From: Brachycybe producta
Lineage: Eukaryota > Arthropoda > Diplopoda > Playtdesmida > Andrognathidae
Assembly: GCA_036925085.1 (NCBI GenBank)
Contig: JAUPFP010000023.1
Coordinates: 3,434,278 to 3,498,277, forward strand
Direction of reading: 5' to 3'
Length of the DNA: 64,000 nt
Every line of letters begins with the position of its first letter. The first letter of the stretch is position 1. Shown here in pieces: positions 45,275 through 56,617 of this stretch. A program made the translations under genes and the position numbers. Below the pieces are notes generated by a model. It was not told where the DNA came from. It worked only from the letters and a program-made list of their open reading frames with translations, and did not search any database.

Positions 45275-45808
45275 GGGGCCCGTTTTACATAGCTACAAGT
45301 CATAATACTTGTAGGTTACAAGTCTTTGTAATCACAACTTGTGTTTTACACAAAACTAAACTGCAAGTCACACAAAACTACAAGTCTTGTGAGTAACAAT
45401 TGTAACTTACAAGTGTAACAAGTGAAATTTGACTTGTTTGTAACAAGTGTAGCACGTCAGTGTTCATAAAATATTCGTTTTCATTTTGTTTGTTTGTAAT
45501 TCCATTGTGCCAAAAACCTTTAGAAGTGTTGCATTATGAAATAAGCGGTGTTATTTTAAAAGAAATACTAGATAGTAAGAACATTCAGTTTAATTTCAAA
45601 ACACTTGTAAAACAATCTACCTACCTTTTGAGTTAGGTAGAAAATCTTTGGTTGGTAACAAGTGTCAGTAACAAGTTTGTCCACTATATTTGTTAGCTAC
45701 AAGTGATTTTTTTTACAAGTAATTCACTTGTAAAATTGTAAAAATTCACTTGTACTTTTGTGAAACGCTAATAAGTGGAAATTTTACAAACTTTGTGAAA
45801 CAAGCCCC
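45275..45808. mobile_element. Inverted-repeat element rich in ACTTGTAA words
   Basis: The left end ggggcccgttttaca pairs with the inverted right end aggggcttgtttcaca. The interior carries more than ten copies of cttgta/tacaag in both orientations, a sub-terminal iteration typical of transposase-binding repeats. Confidence 0.6.
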
Positions 45809-46009
45809 TGGATTCTTTGTTGTGACACATTGTTGCGGGCCCTGCGGAGCAGAATCGCAACTGACGCAATTCAGACCCGCAACATTGTTTCGTGTCCACA
45901 CCTACACTCAGTTTCTCTTCATCCTTTTCTGGCTTTTCCACAATGCGGTTTTGAGAAAATTTATATTTTTCAAGCGAACATTTTTTCTAGAAAAACACTA
46001 CAAAATAAT

Positions 46010-46330
46010 TTAAAGTGTTCTGGAAACTAGAATAGTTGTTGTTAATGCTAAATGTTTAATCGATGATGATATCTTTCAAAATAAGCTTTTTATGACAGTT
46101 TGAAAAAAAGGCGAAAATAGTTTTTCACAAAAAATGTCAATGGAAAAACCAAAAAAAAACAACCGGGTCATTTTTCAAACTGAACTATAAAATGTTTATT
46201 TTTTTAAAGATATTTTCATGACCAAACTTTTAAGTTTTTAACAGTCTTAGTCTCTTTTACCATTCTAGTTTTGAAAACAATTTGAATTTTTTTCTTTCAT
46301 GATGTTAGTTTCTTGGAGTTTTTTTTTTGC
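46010..46330. mobile_element. Foldback element FB-1/C-related copy
   Basis: It has agtgttctggaaactagaat and gatatctttcaaaataagct on the left and taccattctagttttgaaaa on the right. It continues into the family-C module (ttttacaaaaaaaaaaaacg and gccactgcagtggcgc). Confidence 0.6.
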
Positions 46331-46819
46331 GTACAAATTTTACAAAAAAAAAAAACGTCTATGGAGCAACAGCCATTAGCCACTGCAGTGGCGCAGGAAG
46401 GGAGACAAAGGCGCAAAAAAAATGATTATCTATAATGTAAAAAATAATGACAAAAAAACAAACTTTGCTCATCTTTTCCATCGAAAACTAATTTAATTAG
46501 AATTATCTATAGAAATGGCACAAAACATTAAATAAACAACAACAACAGATTTCTTTAACAACTGAGAATTGTTATTTCTTTTAAGTAAACAATTTTTATC
46601 TGTATATCAACTGTAAGTTCCGCAAGAATTTCTTAAAGAACCTCATATATTCTAAAAAAAGAGGAATGTGAAAATTAACATTTTCAGGGTTCTCTCTCTC
46701 TCTCTCTCTCTCTCTTTCAAGTTGAGTCCTCAGCTCTTTTTGGAACAAAGTCCAAAAATTGTGACAACTTAGTGACAAGTTTGTAAGTTGACTAGCTGAC
46801 AAGTTTTGTAGTTTAAAAG

Positions 46820-47275
46820 TTATGATTTAACAATCGCAGTGCGACTGGACACACAGTTCTTGTCCTGATGACCATTATTATTACTACTATTGTTGTGGTC
46901 ATTATTACCACCACATTTCTTCATTAGGTTTTTGTTTAATTGTCCACTTTGTTCGACGGTTGATGATGACGACGACGATGATGATGGCGGTTGCGTTGTA
47001 GTAGAAGACACGGATTTGGTTTGAATAACGTCCGCTTGATTGTTATTGGCGGCCATAATCGGATTTTCGAATAAAGCTGACCGTCTACGTTTGTTCTGTT
47101 TAAAACGACCCGATCTCGACACTGACATTCTATCGGCTCGTGATCGAACATTGTCCAGATTCGAAAATTCACTTGGTTCTGATTGATCATCAGCTAATTC
47201 CTTTAAATTGATGGTTGTTGTTTGAACACGGTTCGATTTGTTACTTTTGAAGATTTTTGAAAAGAATGAAGACAT
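46820..47275 (-). CDS. PRR15/PRR15L-motif protein (single exon, 151 aa)
   Basis: Starts at ATG 47275, the first in-frame ATG; the product begins MSSFFSKIFKSNKSNR. The recognisable part is SVSRSGRFKQNKRRRSALFE followed by Asn-Pro at about residues 51-72. It matches the conserved S-x-SGRFK-x-K-(K/R)-x-R-x-x-L-x-EN block of vertebrate PRR15 and PRR15L, small cytosolic or nuclear proteins of poorly known function. The rest is low complexity: Thr/Ser-rich (residues about 88-105) and Asn/His-rich (about 122-138). The N-terminal hydrophobic-basic start resembles the short N-terminal motif of the family. No intron is needed. The assignment rests on one motif, so orthology is tentative. Confidence 0.65.
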   Translation of the reverse strand: MSSFFSKIFKSNKSNRVQTTTINLKELADDQSEPSEFSNLDNVRSRADRMSVSRSGRFKQNKRRRSALFENPIMAANNNQADVIQTKSVSSTTTQPPSSSSSSSSTVEQSGQLNKNLMKKCGGNNDHNNSSNNNGHQDKNCVSSRTAIVKS

Positions 47276-48113
47276 TTTTTTTATAAGCAAATAAAATAAT
47301 TAAGAGAGAATAAACTTTAAAAAGTTGTTTCACTTTTCTTTCTTTTATCTTGACTGGTTTTTTTTTTAAATATAAAAAGGAGAGAACAATAGCTTTGAAT
47401 ACTTAACTAAGTATTTATATAACACTTGATAATTTTAGATGATAATTGGTGGCTCAGTGATTGTATTATCTTTTATCCTTTTTTTATGAACACAAAACAC
47501 AATGAAATTTGGTTTTCTGATGAACACTTATCACAAATATCCGTTTTTTTCTTTTTCTAGGTTTTAAGAAATATTAAAACTTTCATAAGAAGTTTTTGAA
47601 ATGTTCATATTTTACAACCATTTTTTTGTTGTTAACTTGTCAAAATTCCCTTTTTTGCGTGGTGTGGTTGTGTTGGTTCTTTGCGTTGGTCCTTCGTCCT
47701 TTCCAAGGAGGTCCAGTTTTTTTTTTCCTTCTTCTTTAGAAGTAACTTTTCTACAGGTCTGTCATTTCTACATCAGAAGAATGGGAGACAAGTTTAGTTT
47801 GAGTTAACTTAAAGAAGAATGACAATATATTTGTATAGAGTCCTGAATTTAATGTGATGTGATGGTACATCCTGTAGCTTAACTTGAATTCAATCCTCCT
47901 CCTCCTATTCCTCTCATTGTAATTTCCATATTGTCATTCATATATACCTCCATCATCATCATCATCCCTCTTGGCTTCTTGGTTCACTTGTTGTCACACA
48001 AGGTTTTTACCTGTAGTGAAGGCAGAGAGGCTGTCAGGTGAACGAACACCCCTCACTGGCAGTGCTGGTTGTTGGCATTGCCTACTGATTGGTTGACTCT
48101 CTGACCTTGTCAT

Positions 48114-48118
<5 letters not shown>

Positions 48119-48166
<48 letters not shown>
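48119..48166. repeat. (CT)n microsatellite
   Basis: About 23 CT units. A shorter CT run lies at 46688-46715. Confidence 0.95.
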
Positions 48167-48167
<1 letters not shown>

Positions 48168-48944
48168 GGGAAAAAAAGCAATGCAAAGGTGCAAAATTGC
48201 CAGAATAACCAGACTTTCTTTTCCCTCCCCTGTATTATTCTATTGTTGTATTTTATGTTTAGTTCTGAAAAAAAACTTTTTAAAGAGTCAGACTTGCTCC
48301 AATTTCCTTTTTCTTTTCTTCTTCCATTTCCATCAATCTTCTTTATTTTTGTATGATTTTATTAAATAAATTTTTATCCCCTCTCTGAACAAAAAAATCT
48401 TGTTATTACAGGGGGGGAGGGGGTGAAATTGTAAGAAAAATGCAAACATTGAAATTTAAGAAGGAAATTTTGCATTTGAATTTCAACTTTGAAACCCTCT
48501 TGAACAGAAGAGTAAGGCTTGCGATAATTTAGAAAAAATGGAAAACAAATCGATTTTTAACGATATATCGAAAAAAATTGAAAAATCGAGAAACTGAAAA
48601 AATAAACCAAAATATCAAAAACAAAAAATCGAAATATTTTTACGATTGCACGATATTTAAAAAAAAAAAAAATTATCGATATATCAAACATTTTGCCAGC
48701 CCTACTGAACATACCGGTAGTTGCCGACAGTGGTGCTCAATTTGAACATGCCAATAGTAACACAGTACCTTATTTTTGCAGCAAATAAAAAACCCGCTCT
48801 TCAGAATCTATTATTCTAATACTGCGTTTCTATTGGCAAATTCAAATTGCGCACCGCTGTCGGCAACGACTGCTCTGAACAGAGCTCTAAATTAAACCAG
48901 CAAACCTTTACGAAATTACATAAAACTAGATTTACATGTTATAC

Positions 48945-51900
48945 TTTGTACACACATGAGCTAAATGAATTCAAATTAAATGTGTTTATAGGTGAATTAT
49001 ACGGAATCCAGTTAAGGACATAAACCCAAATAAAAATTGACTTTATTATTAATATTTTAAATTAAAATACTAAATCGATATTTTTTTCAATAGTTTATCT
49101 ATTTTATATTTAAGTATTAACTCAATATTTTGAGATTATTAACTGAATAAATTGAATTCGACGACATATTGTCCATTTGACCTTCACAGGGCTCTGTAGA
49201 ACGTGTTTAATATTTAAATGCATTTAAATGTGTATGTGTGTCGAAAGTATTAGGGACAGTGCCGAGTTTAATGTTTTCTCACATTGACTAGTGATTCTGC
49301 AGAATACCTGATTATATTTAAGAAGGTTAACAGTGTAACAATGAGCGGGGGGGGGGGGTAGGGTGGGAGAGTAAAAAGGGATAAGAATAAATATATGGTT
49401 TTTCACAGAAAAACAAGAAGAAAAAAAAACATTTAAATTTACTTTGACAGTGAAGCCATAATAAACAAACACCGTTCATTCCCTATTGTTATATTTCACA
49501 TTTAATAATGAAGCCTCACTCTCTCTGTGATGATAGGAAATTGAAAAATTCATTTCTGTTCAATCAACTTTTTCAAAAGAAAGAAAGGAGAAACAAAGTA
49601 AAAAAAGGACCTCATAGAAAGAAAACGAACATTTATTTCACTTTTCAATTGCAGTAACAATTATTCTTATTTCTATTGTTGTTAAAAGTTAATAATAATA
49701 AAAAGAACTCTTCTAAAGAATTAATAAAATATATGTTTGCGTCATTTTAAAGTGAACGTCCCATGGGTTACATTTAATTACAGGCACTACCTGTTTAAAA
49801 CTTTTGATGATTTTTTTTTGGAAAATATTATTTTTTTTGTGTTGGAAATTATCAAATTAGCATGATATTTTTTACGCAGATAATAATTACCGTTTTATAA
49901 ACTGAATTTTACGCTATTTTTTTATCTGTTTGCAAAGGGCCTACTTATGTTTGATAATGTAATAAGTTCCACAAAATAGCAAATTATGTGAAAACATATT
50001 TTACTTCCAAATTTGTCTGTTATTAATTTTAGAAAATGACAAGATGGCGGGGCTAAATTCACTTTTTTTAAAAATTTTAATGAAAAATGGCTGTTAGATT
50101 TTTAGTTTTTTTTTTAAGAAAAAAAGACAATTATTTTGTGTGAAAATGCATTGATTTAATAATTGTTAAAAATATGATATATCATGATATTAATTAGTGA
50201 TATATCACTTGATATACAATTTATACATGTATAACTAACAACCGTGATTGCATGTGAACCGAATGAACGGAAATGGGAACTGTTGTGTGCAGAGTACATT
50301 CCGAACTGCAGTCTGGAAGGCTGGAATGTCTTCATTTCCAGTGTACAGTGTACTTACAAAAATTCAGAGTGAGTGAAAATTGTGTGAAATTAAAATGATT
50401 ATTAAAAATATATGATATATAAATCATGATATTAAACCGTATATCTAACAACCTTGCTTTTGAGTCATTTTTGTCCGTCTTCGGAGGGGCCTGGGCCCCT
50501 CTTTCTATATATAACACTGTCAGGTGTTATTTTTATGATAGTGTTCTTGACCATGATGAGATCATCATCCTGTTTGTAATGAGATTTTAATTATATTTAA
50601 TTGAAATGACTGATTTATTTGTGTTAAGAAAAGTTCGACGTCCACAAAGTCTTTTAATTTGTAACTTACCTTGAACTAAACCTTGACCCTTAGGACTAAA
50701 TACAAGACAGAAACTTTGGCTGCACTTTGAAACTTGACCCCTTCCCCTCCCCCTCAACAAAGGGCTACATAGGTTTCCAGTAGAAGGCTTTGTGGTTGAA
50801 GGTTTTGTGTAATAAGAAAGATAGCAATATCTAAATTGTGTCACTTGATTGGGGATGCTGGATATCGCCAAATTTTGAAGCAAATTGCAGTTTATATTCT
50901 GTCAAGCACATATTTAAACATTTTATCCGAATTGAGCCCAAAGTAACCCCCCGGTTTAAGTATAAAAGTTGCCGGATATTGCCAAAAGAGGCAATTAATG
51001 TTTCTGCTTTTACTTGTACAATTTCCGATTCACCAGAAATGGAAGACCATCAATGGATCCATCTTGGGTTTACTACTTTGCAAGAGAAGACCCCTTTACG
51101 AAACAGCGATGTTTTCACATTTCCTGTGTGTAATTCTCGATTCAAATGTTACGTAGGACCTAGGTAATGCAAAATTGGGGGAAATATTTTCAATTTCACA
51201 TACTGTAGTAGTGAATATTGAAAAAGTGCAACTTCATTTGCCTATTAGCGGAAAATTGTCAATGGATATATTAGATTCAATACAAGGAATCTTACAAGAC
51301 AGCAATAGTTACATTTCCTGTGTTTAATTCCCGATTTAAGTTATCCTAATGCAAAGAGGAGACGGGAATATTTCAAAAATTGTACATTAAAAAAATGAAT
51401 TTGTTTTTAAAAATTATTATCTTTTTTTTTATTGAACTTCATTTTACCAAAAGCAAAATTAATACATTTTTGCTTCATTGATTTTATACAAGTCGTTCAT
51501 AATTAGTTTGAATAATGATGATGAATAATCAGAATCAAAAAAGCCTTGATGTCAACTGAAATTGTTTGAGCACTTGAACTTATGTAATAATAAGTAAATG
51601 ACACAATCAAGTCTTGAATTGCATGATGTTTGATTCATTCTCTAAATACAATAATATTGTTCAGGAATGGAAATGGGGAATTTCTAACTTTTAAAACGGA
51701 AGTAATTTAAAAGACAATGACCGATGTTCCTCTTTGCTTTTGTCCATTTTTAAAATTATTTTCCTTTTAACATCTGCATCATGGGGAGAATGGTAAGAGC
51801 CAAATTTAGAGGATAAACTCATTAACTTTTACATGAGATACTGCTTAACTTAAAAGTTCATGAGTTTAGCTCTTAACTTTTGGCTAAGCAGTCATTAAGA

Positions 51901-52256
51901 ATGCTACACTAAGTATGACTTTGTTACTTGATAGGGGCTCAAGACCCTAATACCTAGTACAGACCTGATAATCTAAATGCATTTAAATAATAAATGTGTT
52001 CTACAGAGCCCTGTGAAGGACAAACAAACAATATGTCGAATTCAATTTTTATTCAGTTAATAATCTCCAAAATATTGATTTAATACTTAAATATAATCAT
52101 ATAAACTATTGACAAAATATTGATTTAGTATTTCAATTTAAAATATTAATAATAAAGTCAATTTTTATTTGGGTTCATGTCCTTAACTGGATTCCGTATA
52201 ATTCACCTAAACACATTTAATTTGAATTCATTTAACTCTATGTGTGTACAAAGGTA
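48945..52256. mobile_element. Candidate long LTIR element (3.3 kb between inverted arms)
   Basis: The left arm (about 48945-49235) and right arm (about 51960-52256) are inverted copies of roughly 290 bp, with ends tgtacacacatgag...aaatgtgttta, atacggaatccagttaagga and ctctgtagaac. The outermost bases are tatactttgtaca on the left and, inverted, taatacctttgtaca on the right. The interior has an unrecognised 109-residue ORF (50838-51167) and a partial duplication around 51060-51160 and 51285-51345 sharing acatttcctgtgt. Whether this is one element or two facing solo arms is open. Confidence 0.55.
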
Positions 52257-52670
52257 TTACTGAGTTCTTTCAGGTTCCAATGATTTTCATTGACAATCTC
52301 TTGGAGTCTAGAAGTACCAATCATTGCAACCAAACGCATTTGTTTCCAAATGTACGCTAACTGCTTGTTAAGTGCAAGGTGATTAAAAGTTTGATTACAA
52401 ATCATTTATCATTGAATAAAAATGTTTCGCATATCAATTTTAATTTGATAAATTCGCAGTTCAGACAACAGTTCGGGTCATGAGAACAGCCATTTTTTAA
52501 AGAAAACTTAGCTGTTAAGAGCCTAGATAAAGCGTTTATTTCAAAATTTCTCCGAATGTAGGCGCTGCGATCGTTGTTGATTGAAAAACGGTTTTTAACG
52601 TTTTTTCTCCCGGTTCGAAGTCACATAATAATTAATAGAAAAATAATTTCGCGTGCTAATCTAATAAAAG

Positions 52671-53262
52671 GAAAACATCGTGAAGCCAATAGATTAATGC
52701 ACGTGCTAATTTTTGTGTGATTGTTCTAAGTCGTTTTTAATGGGAGTTCTACAAATGTTTGGGTGACGGTTTTTTGCTTCTATGGGACTTAACATGGAGT
52801 TAAAAAAAAACGTAAGATTTTAAATGTTATTTAAAAATAGAAAGCCCTTTTAAAATTTAGAAAAAGGAATAATCCTGAAGGCAATAAACACGTGTAAGTA
52901 CGTGCTAATTTTTTGATTGCTCTAAATCATTTTTAATGAGAGTTCTCTTAACTTTTGTTGGACGGTGTTTTAGTCCTATGGGACTTAACATGGAGTTAAA
53001 AAACGTACGATTTTAAACATTATTAAAAATTAGAAGGACCTTTTCAAAATTTATAAAAAGGAAACATCGTGAAGCCAATACATGAATGTATGTGCTAATT
53101 ATTTTGTTATTGTTCTAAATCGTTTTTAACGAGAGTTTTTCAAATGTTTGTGAGACGGTTTTGGGGCCAATGGGATTTAACATGGGGTTAAAAAAACGAA
53201 CGACTTTGAACGTTGTTTAAAAATAGAAGGACCTTTTCAAAATTTATATAAATCGAAAACAT
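52671..53262. repeat. Tandem repeat, about 193 bp x 3
   Basis: Units start near 52671, 52865 and 53058 with aggaaa(a)catcgtgaagcc, then acgtgctaatt, ttctaaatcgtttttaatg, tatgggacttaacatggagt and aaaatagaaggacctttt. A partial copy precedes the array (from about 52570). Confidence 0.8.
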
Positions 53263-53439
53263 AAAGAACAATACTTTTTGTTGCATTTTGCGCTTTACTG
53301 TATTTGAATTGAGCGATTGTGAGGCGATTTCTTGCAGTTTTAGTAACACCATATAAGAACACTCATTTGTCTCGTTGTCGTCTGCTCAAAACAACAAGAT
53401 GGACGTGGATCTAGGCTCTTAAGATATTTTACAAACAGA

Positions 53440-53890
53440 AGTAAAATTCAGAGAAGCTTGAAAGTGTTTTAGAAACTAGAAGGGTAACTCAATCACGTAC
53501 AGATATTTTAATGATGTAATATCTTTCAAAATAAACTTTTTATGACAGTTTGAAAAAGGCGAAAATAGTTTTTCAGGTCCTTTTCAAACTAACAGTAGTT
53601 TGAAAAGGACCTGTTTTCGTTTTTTTTAATAAAATGTTTTTTTTTAAGATATTGCCATGAAAAAACTGTTAGCATAATCTTTTACCATTCTAGTATTGAA
53701 AACAATTTGAAGTATTTCGTTTTGTTGTTTATAAAAAAAAAACATTCGCTTGACGTTTTTGCATCCAAATTTTACAACAAAAAAAAACGTCTTTGGAGCT
53801 TAACAGCATATTAGCCACTGCAGTAGCGCCTTCCGGAGAGACAAAAGTAAAATAAATATCTATAAAACCAACTTCAGTGATAAAAATATT
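53440..53890. mobile_element. Foldback element (FB-1 core plus family-C end)
   Basis: FB-1 arms (tgttttagaaactagaaggg; taccattctagtattgaaaa) run into gacgtttttgcatccaaatt, cactgcagtagcgcc and aaataaatatctataaaacc, which is the same module as 14440-14990 in reverse. Confidence 0.65.
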
Positions 53891-54362
53891 GAAATGTGTT
53901 TTACGTATTACAATTGTTTCAACTTTATTCGAAATATATTTTTTCGAAAAGTTTCGTTTTACACAAATTATTTCTTCTCTGCATTTAAAATTGATCATGT
54001 TTTTTTAATAGAATATTTGACAAATAGAAAGAACCTTTTAAATGTTCATTAAATGACCACTTATATATATATAATTTATAAAAACAAAAACAAGTTTGAA
54101 AAAGAGAGAGATTCAATAAGAAAACAAGCGAAGCACAAATTTAAAACAAAAAACATGTTAACTTTTTTTTGAAATCTTTTAAATTAAAACCAAAAAATGA
54201 TGCCTCGTATTTACACAATATTTAAAATATATTTACATTAAACACAATTTACAATCATAACAGAATATTATTATTTTTTCTTCTTTTCTTTTCATTAGAA
54301 AGTTTAGATTTTTTTTAAAAAAAAAAATGAGAAATAATTCTTAAAATATCTTAGGCAAATCG

Positions 54363-54550
54363 CACAATACATCGGATCGGAAGGAATCGGAATAATTTTG
54401 ATAACAAGCATTTCAATGCAGCTCCGAACACTAGCTTGGATCGGATCGGAAACGCCACGTCAACAGGGCTCCACTGAAATGCTTGCCATCAAAATTATTC
54501 AGATTCGTTTCGTTCGGACTATTCCGTGTCATTCCGATCCGATTGTAGTG
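54363..54550. mobile_element. Palindromic MITE, about 190 bp
   Basis: The arms are atcggatcggaaggaatcgg then aataattttgataacaagca, mirrored by tgcttgccatcaaaattatt and cattccgatccgat. It gives a 74-residue spurious ORF. Confidence 0.75.
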
Positions 54551-54704
54551 TGCTACGACGAGCTTTTGTATATAGAAAATGAAATTACATCAATGATGAG
54601 AATTTTTTTTAATGTTTTTTGAGCCATTTAAATATCGTTGTTTTTTCTTTCTCTTTGGTTAAAAAAATGAATAAAAACGAATCGGAATAAGGTGAAATTT
54701 TAAG

Positions 54705-55140
54705 TTTGTTAGAAACTAGAAAGGGTAACTGAATCACTTAATAGTACGAGGCGTATTTCAATGTCGATATCTTTCAAAATAAATTTCTTATAAGTCGAAA
54801 ATAAAAAAGTTCAATCATTTCAAGAACTGACAATAAACAACTTATTTTACAAGATTTCAACATGAAAAATTAGACTTAAGTAATCAGTTCACATTGATTA
54901 TCTTTCATAATAAACGTTTTACAGACAAAAGTTTAAGAAATATTGTCTACTTACAGTTGAGTTATTTTTAAATACACTTAGAAAAAAAGCTTATTTTGGA
55001 AGATATCAATATTGAAATTAATCTTTAAGTGGGTTGAGTTACCCCTTCTAGTTTCTAAAAAACACTTTCAAGTTTTCCTTTTTCAATTTTGCTTTTTGAA
55101 AGACAGAATAATCAGAATTGGAGGGCCGTTTTACACTTTT
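54705..55140. mobile_element. Foldback element FB-1 copies (two adjacent or duplicated arms)
   Basis: It has gtttgttagaaactagaaag on the left and ttaccccttctagtttctaa on the right, with two internal ttcataataaac/ttcaaaataaa arm pairs. It ends gacagaataatcagaattgg. Confidence 0.65.
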
Positions 55141-55829
55141 AAAAACCGCAGCATAATTTGAACGAATCAATTATTAAATTTATTGATAAATTCGGATTTT
55201 ATTCATTTTGAAAAGAGCAAAAAAAAAAAAAAAACTGAAATTTTCTTCTTTATATCACAAAATTTATTATGTTCGTAAATTTTTCTTCTTCAATTTATTA
55301 AATACGCTCGTATGAACAAATTTTAATTATACCTTTGCGATTTCACTGATCCTTTTAAAATTTCAGATTCCATGAAAACAGATCAGATCTGATCTAATGG
55401 AATCCTTCATTTGATAGGAATGTTTTTTTTTTTTGGGGGGGGGGAACAGTGTTGTTTTATATTAAATAGTAAAGAAAAGAAAAAAAGTATTTACATAGAA
55501 CAGAACAAAAAAATAATAATCAAAGTTAAAAACACTTTCATAGTATTAAAATTTTTTTATATAATATCGTAATAATAATATTTTAAAGAATTTAAAGCGT
55601 TTTTGTTGTTGTTCTTCTCAACTAATTCGTTCGTTTGACGTAAAAAAAAAAAATGAACACAAATTACAAAATGGTTTCGCGTTATTTTTTAAAAGAGATT
55701 TCGATTCTTTCCGTTTTCTTAACATAAGAAGAAAAACAAACCCCTCTTAAGGTGTTTTATGAACAGCGGATTTTTACATTTCCTCTGCGTTTCAGAAGAA
55801 GAGCAACAACACAAAAAAAGAAATTGAAC

Positions 55830-56500
55830 GTGAGTTAGAAACTAGAATAGGTAGCTGAATCACTTAAGGGTGTTTTCATCTTGTTGGTATCTTTCAAAAT
55901 AAACTTTTTATAGATTAAAATTTTGAAACATTGTTTGTGTAAAGTTGGATTATTTTTAGGGATGGGACATTTGAATCCTCTCACATCCCGCGAAACTTGA
56001 AAAATATTCGAGATTCGAAAACTCGGAAGTCTTTCGAATCCTAACTTAAAAATAAAAACGTTAAAAACTTTGGTAAAATTAGTTTTAATTCTATTGATGT
56101 AAAATAGAAGCATTCACTAACAAAAAAACGGCGATTATTGCAATTTCGGTGGTGGAACCCGAATCACCAATATCACCTTGTGACGACCCAGAGTGCCACA
56201 CTATTATTATTAATAATTTAATATTATTTCATTTATTTGTATCTTCTTAATAAATAATACAAGATTTTTATATGAAGGATTCGATAGATTCCGGAGATGA
56301 GGTTTCGAGAACCTTTTAGGATTCGGATTTGAGAAAATCTAGGATTCGTCCCACCTCTAGTTATTTTCAAACTAACGTACAAAGCTTACTTTGAAAGACA
56401 TCAACAGGAACCTATCCTGAAGTGATTGAGCAACCCTTCTAGTTTCTAAAACATTTTCACAAGTTTCTCTGAATTTTGCTACCGAAAAACAGAAAGAAAA
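55830..56500. mobile_element. Foldback element FB-1 split by a hAT-type insertion
   Basis: The left half (tgagttagaaactagaatag onward) ends at about 55956. The right half resumes at about 56360 with ttcaaactaacgtacaaagc and ends caacccttctagtttctaaa. Confidence 0.7.
55957..56359. mobile_element. hAT-type non-autonomous element, 403 bp
   Basis: The ends tagggatgggac and, inverted, tagaggtgggac are flanked by attatttt (55949-55956) and gttatttt (56360-56367), an 8-bp duplication with one mismatch. The interior pairs gattcgaaaactc and gattcgatagattccg words. No transposase. Confidence 0.75.
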
Positions 56501-56617
56501 AAATCAAAGAGTTCGAGAGGCCGAGTTTGCAGTTTAAAAGCTGCCTTAGAAAATTAAAGCTGCTTGTTGACGGTTTACTAGAGAAAGAAACACACTTAAA
56601 TGAGTGAATTTTGTAGT

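Larger units (their letters stand above)
41629..46819. other. Intergenic region PRPF3 to PRR15-like gene
   Basis: About 5.2 kb with several inverted-repeat elements (listed separately), a G run near 42309-42330, and no gene I can support. Short ORFs here have no recognisable domains. Confidence 0.6.
47276..56617. other. Large intergenic region PRR15-like to chimaerin
   Basis: About 9.3 kb without a supported gene. It contains a CT microsatellite, the 3.3-kb LTIR interval, a 193-bp tandem repeat, palindromic MITEs, FB-1 copies and a hAT-type insertion (listed separately). The 109-residue ORF at 50838-51167 lies inside the LTIR interval and is not recognisable. Confidence 0.6.

Noticed and set aside
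50838-51167. 109-residue ORF as a gene
   Set aside because: No recognisable similarity; kept only as a feature of the LTIR interval.
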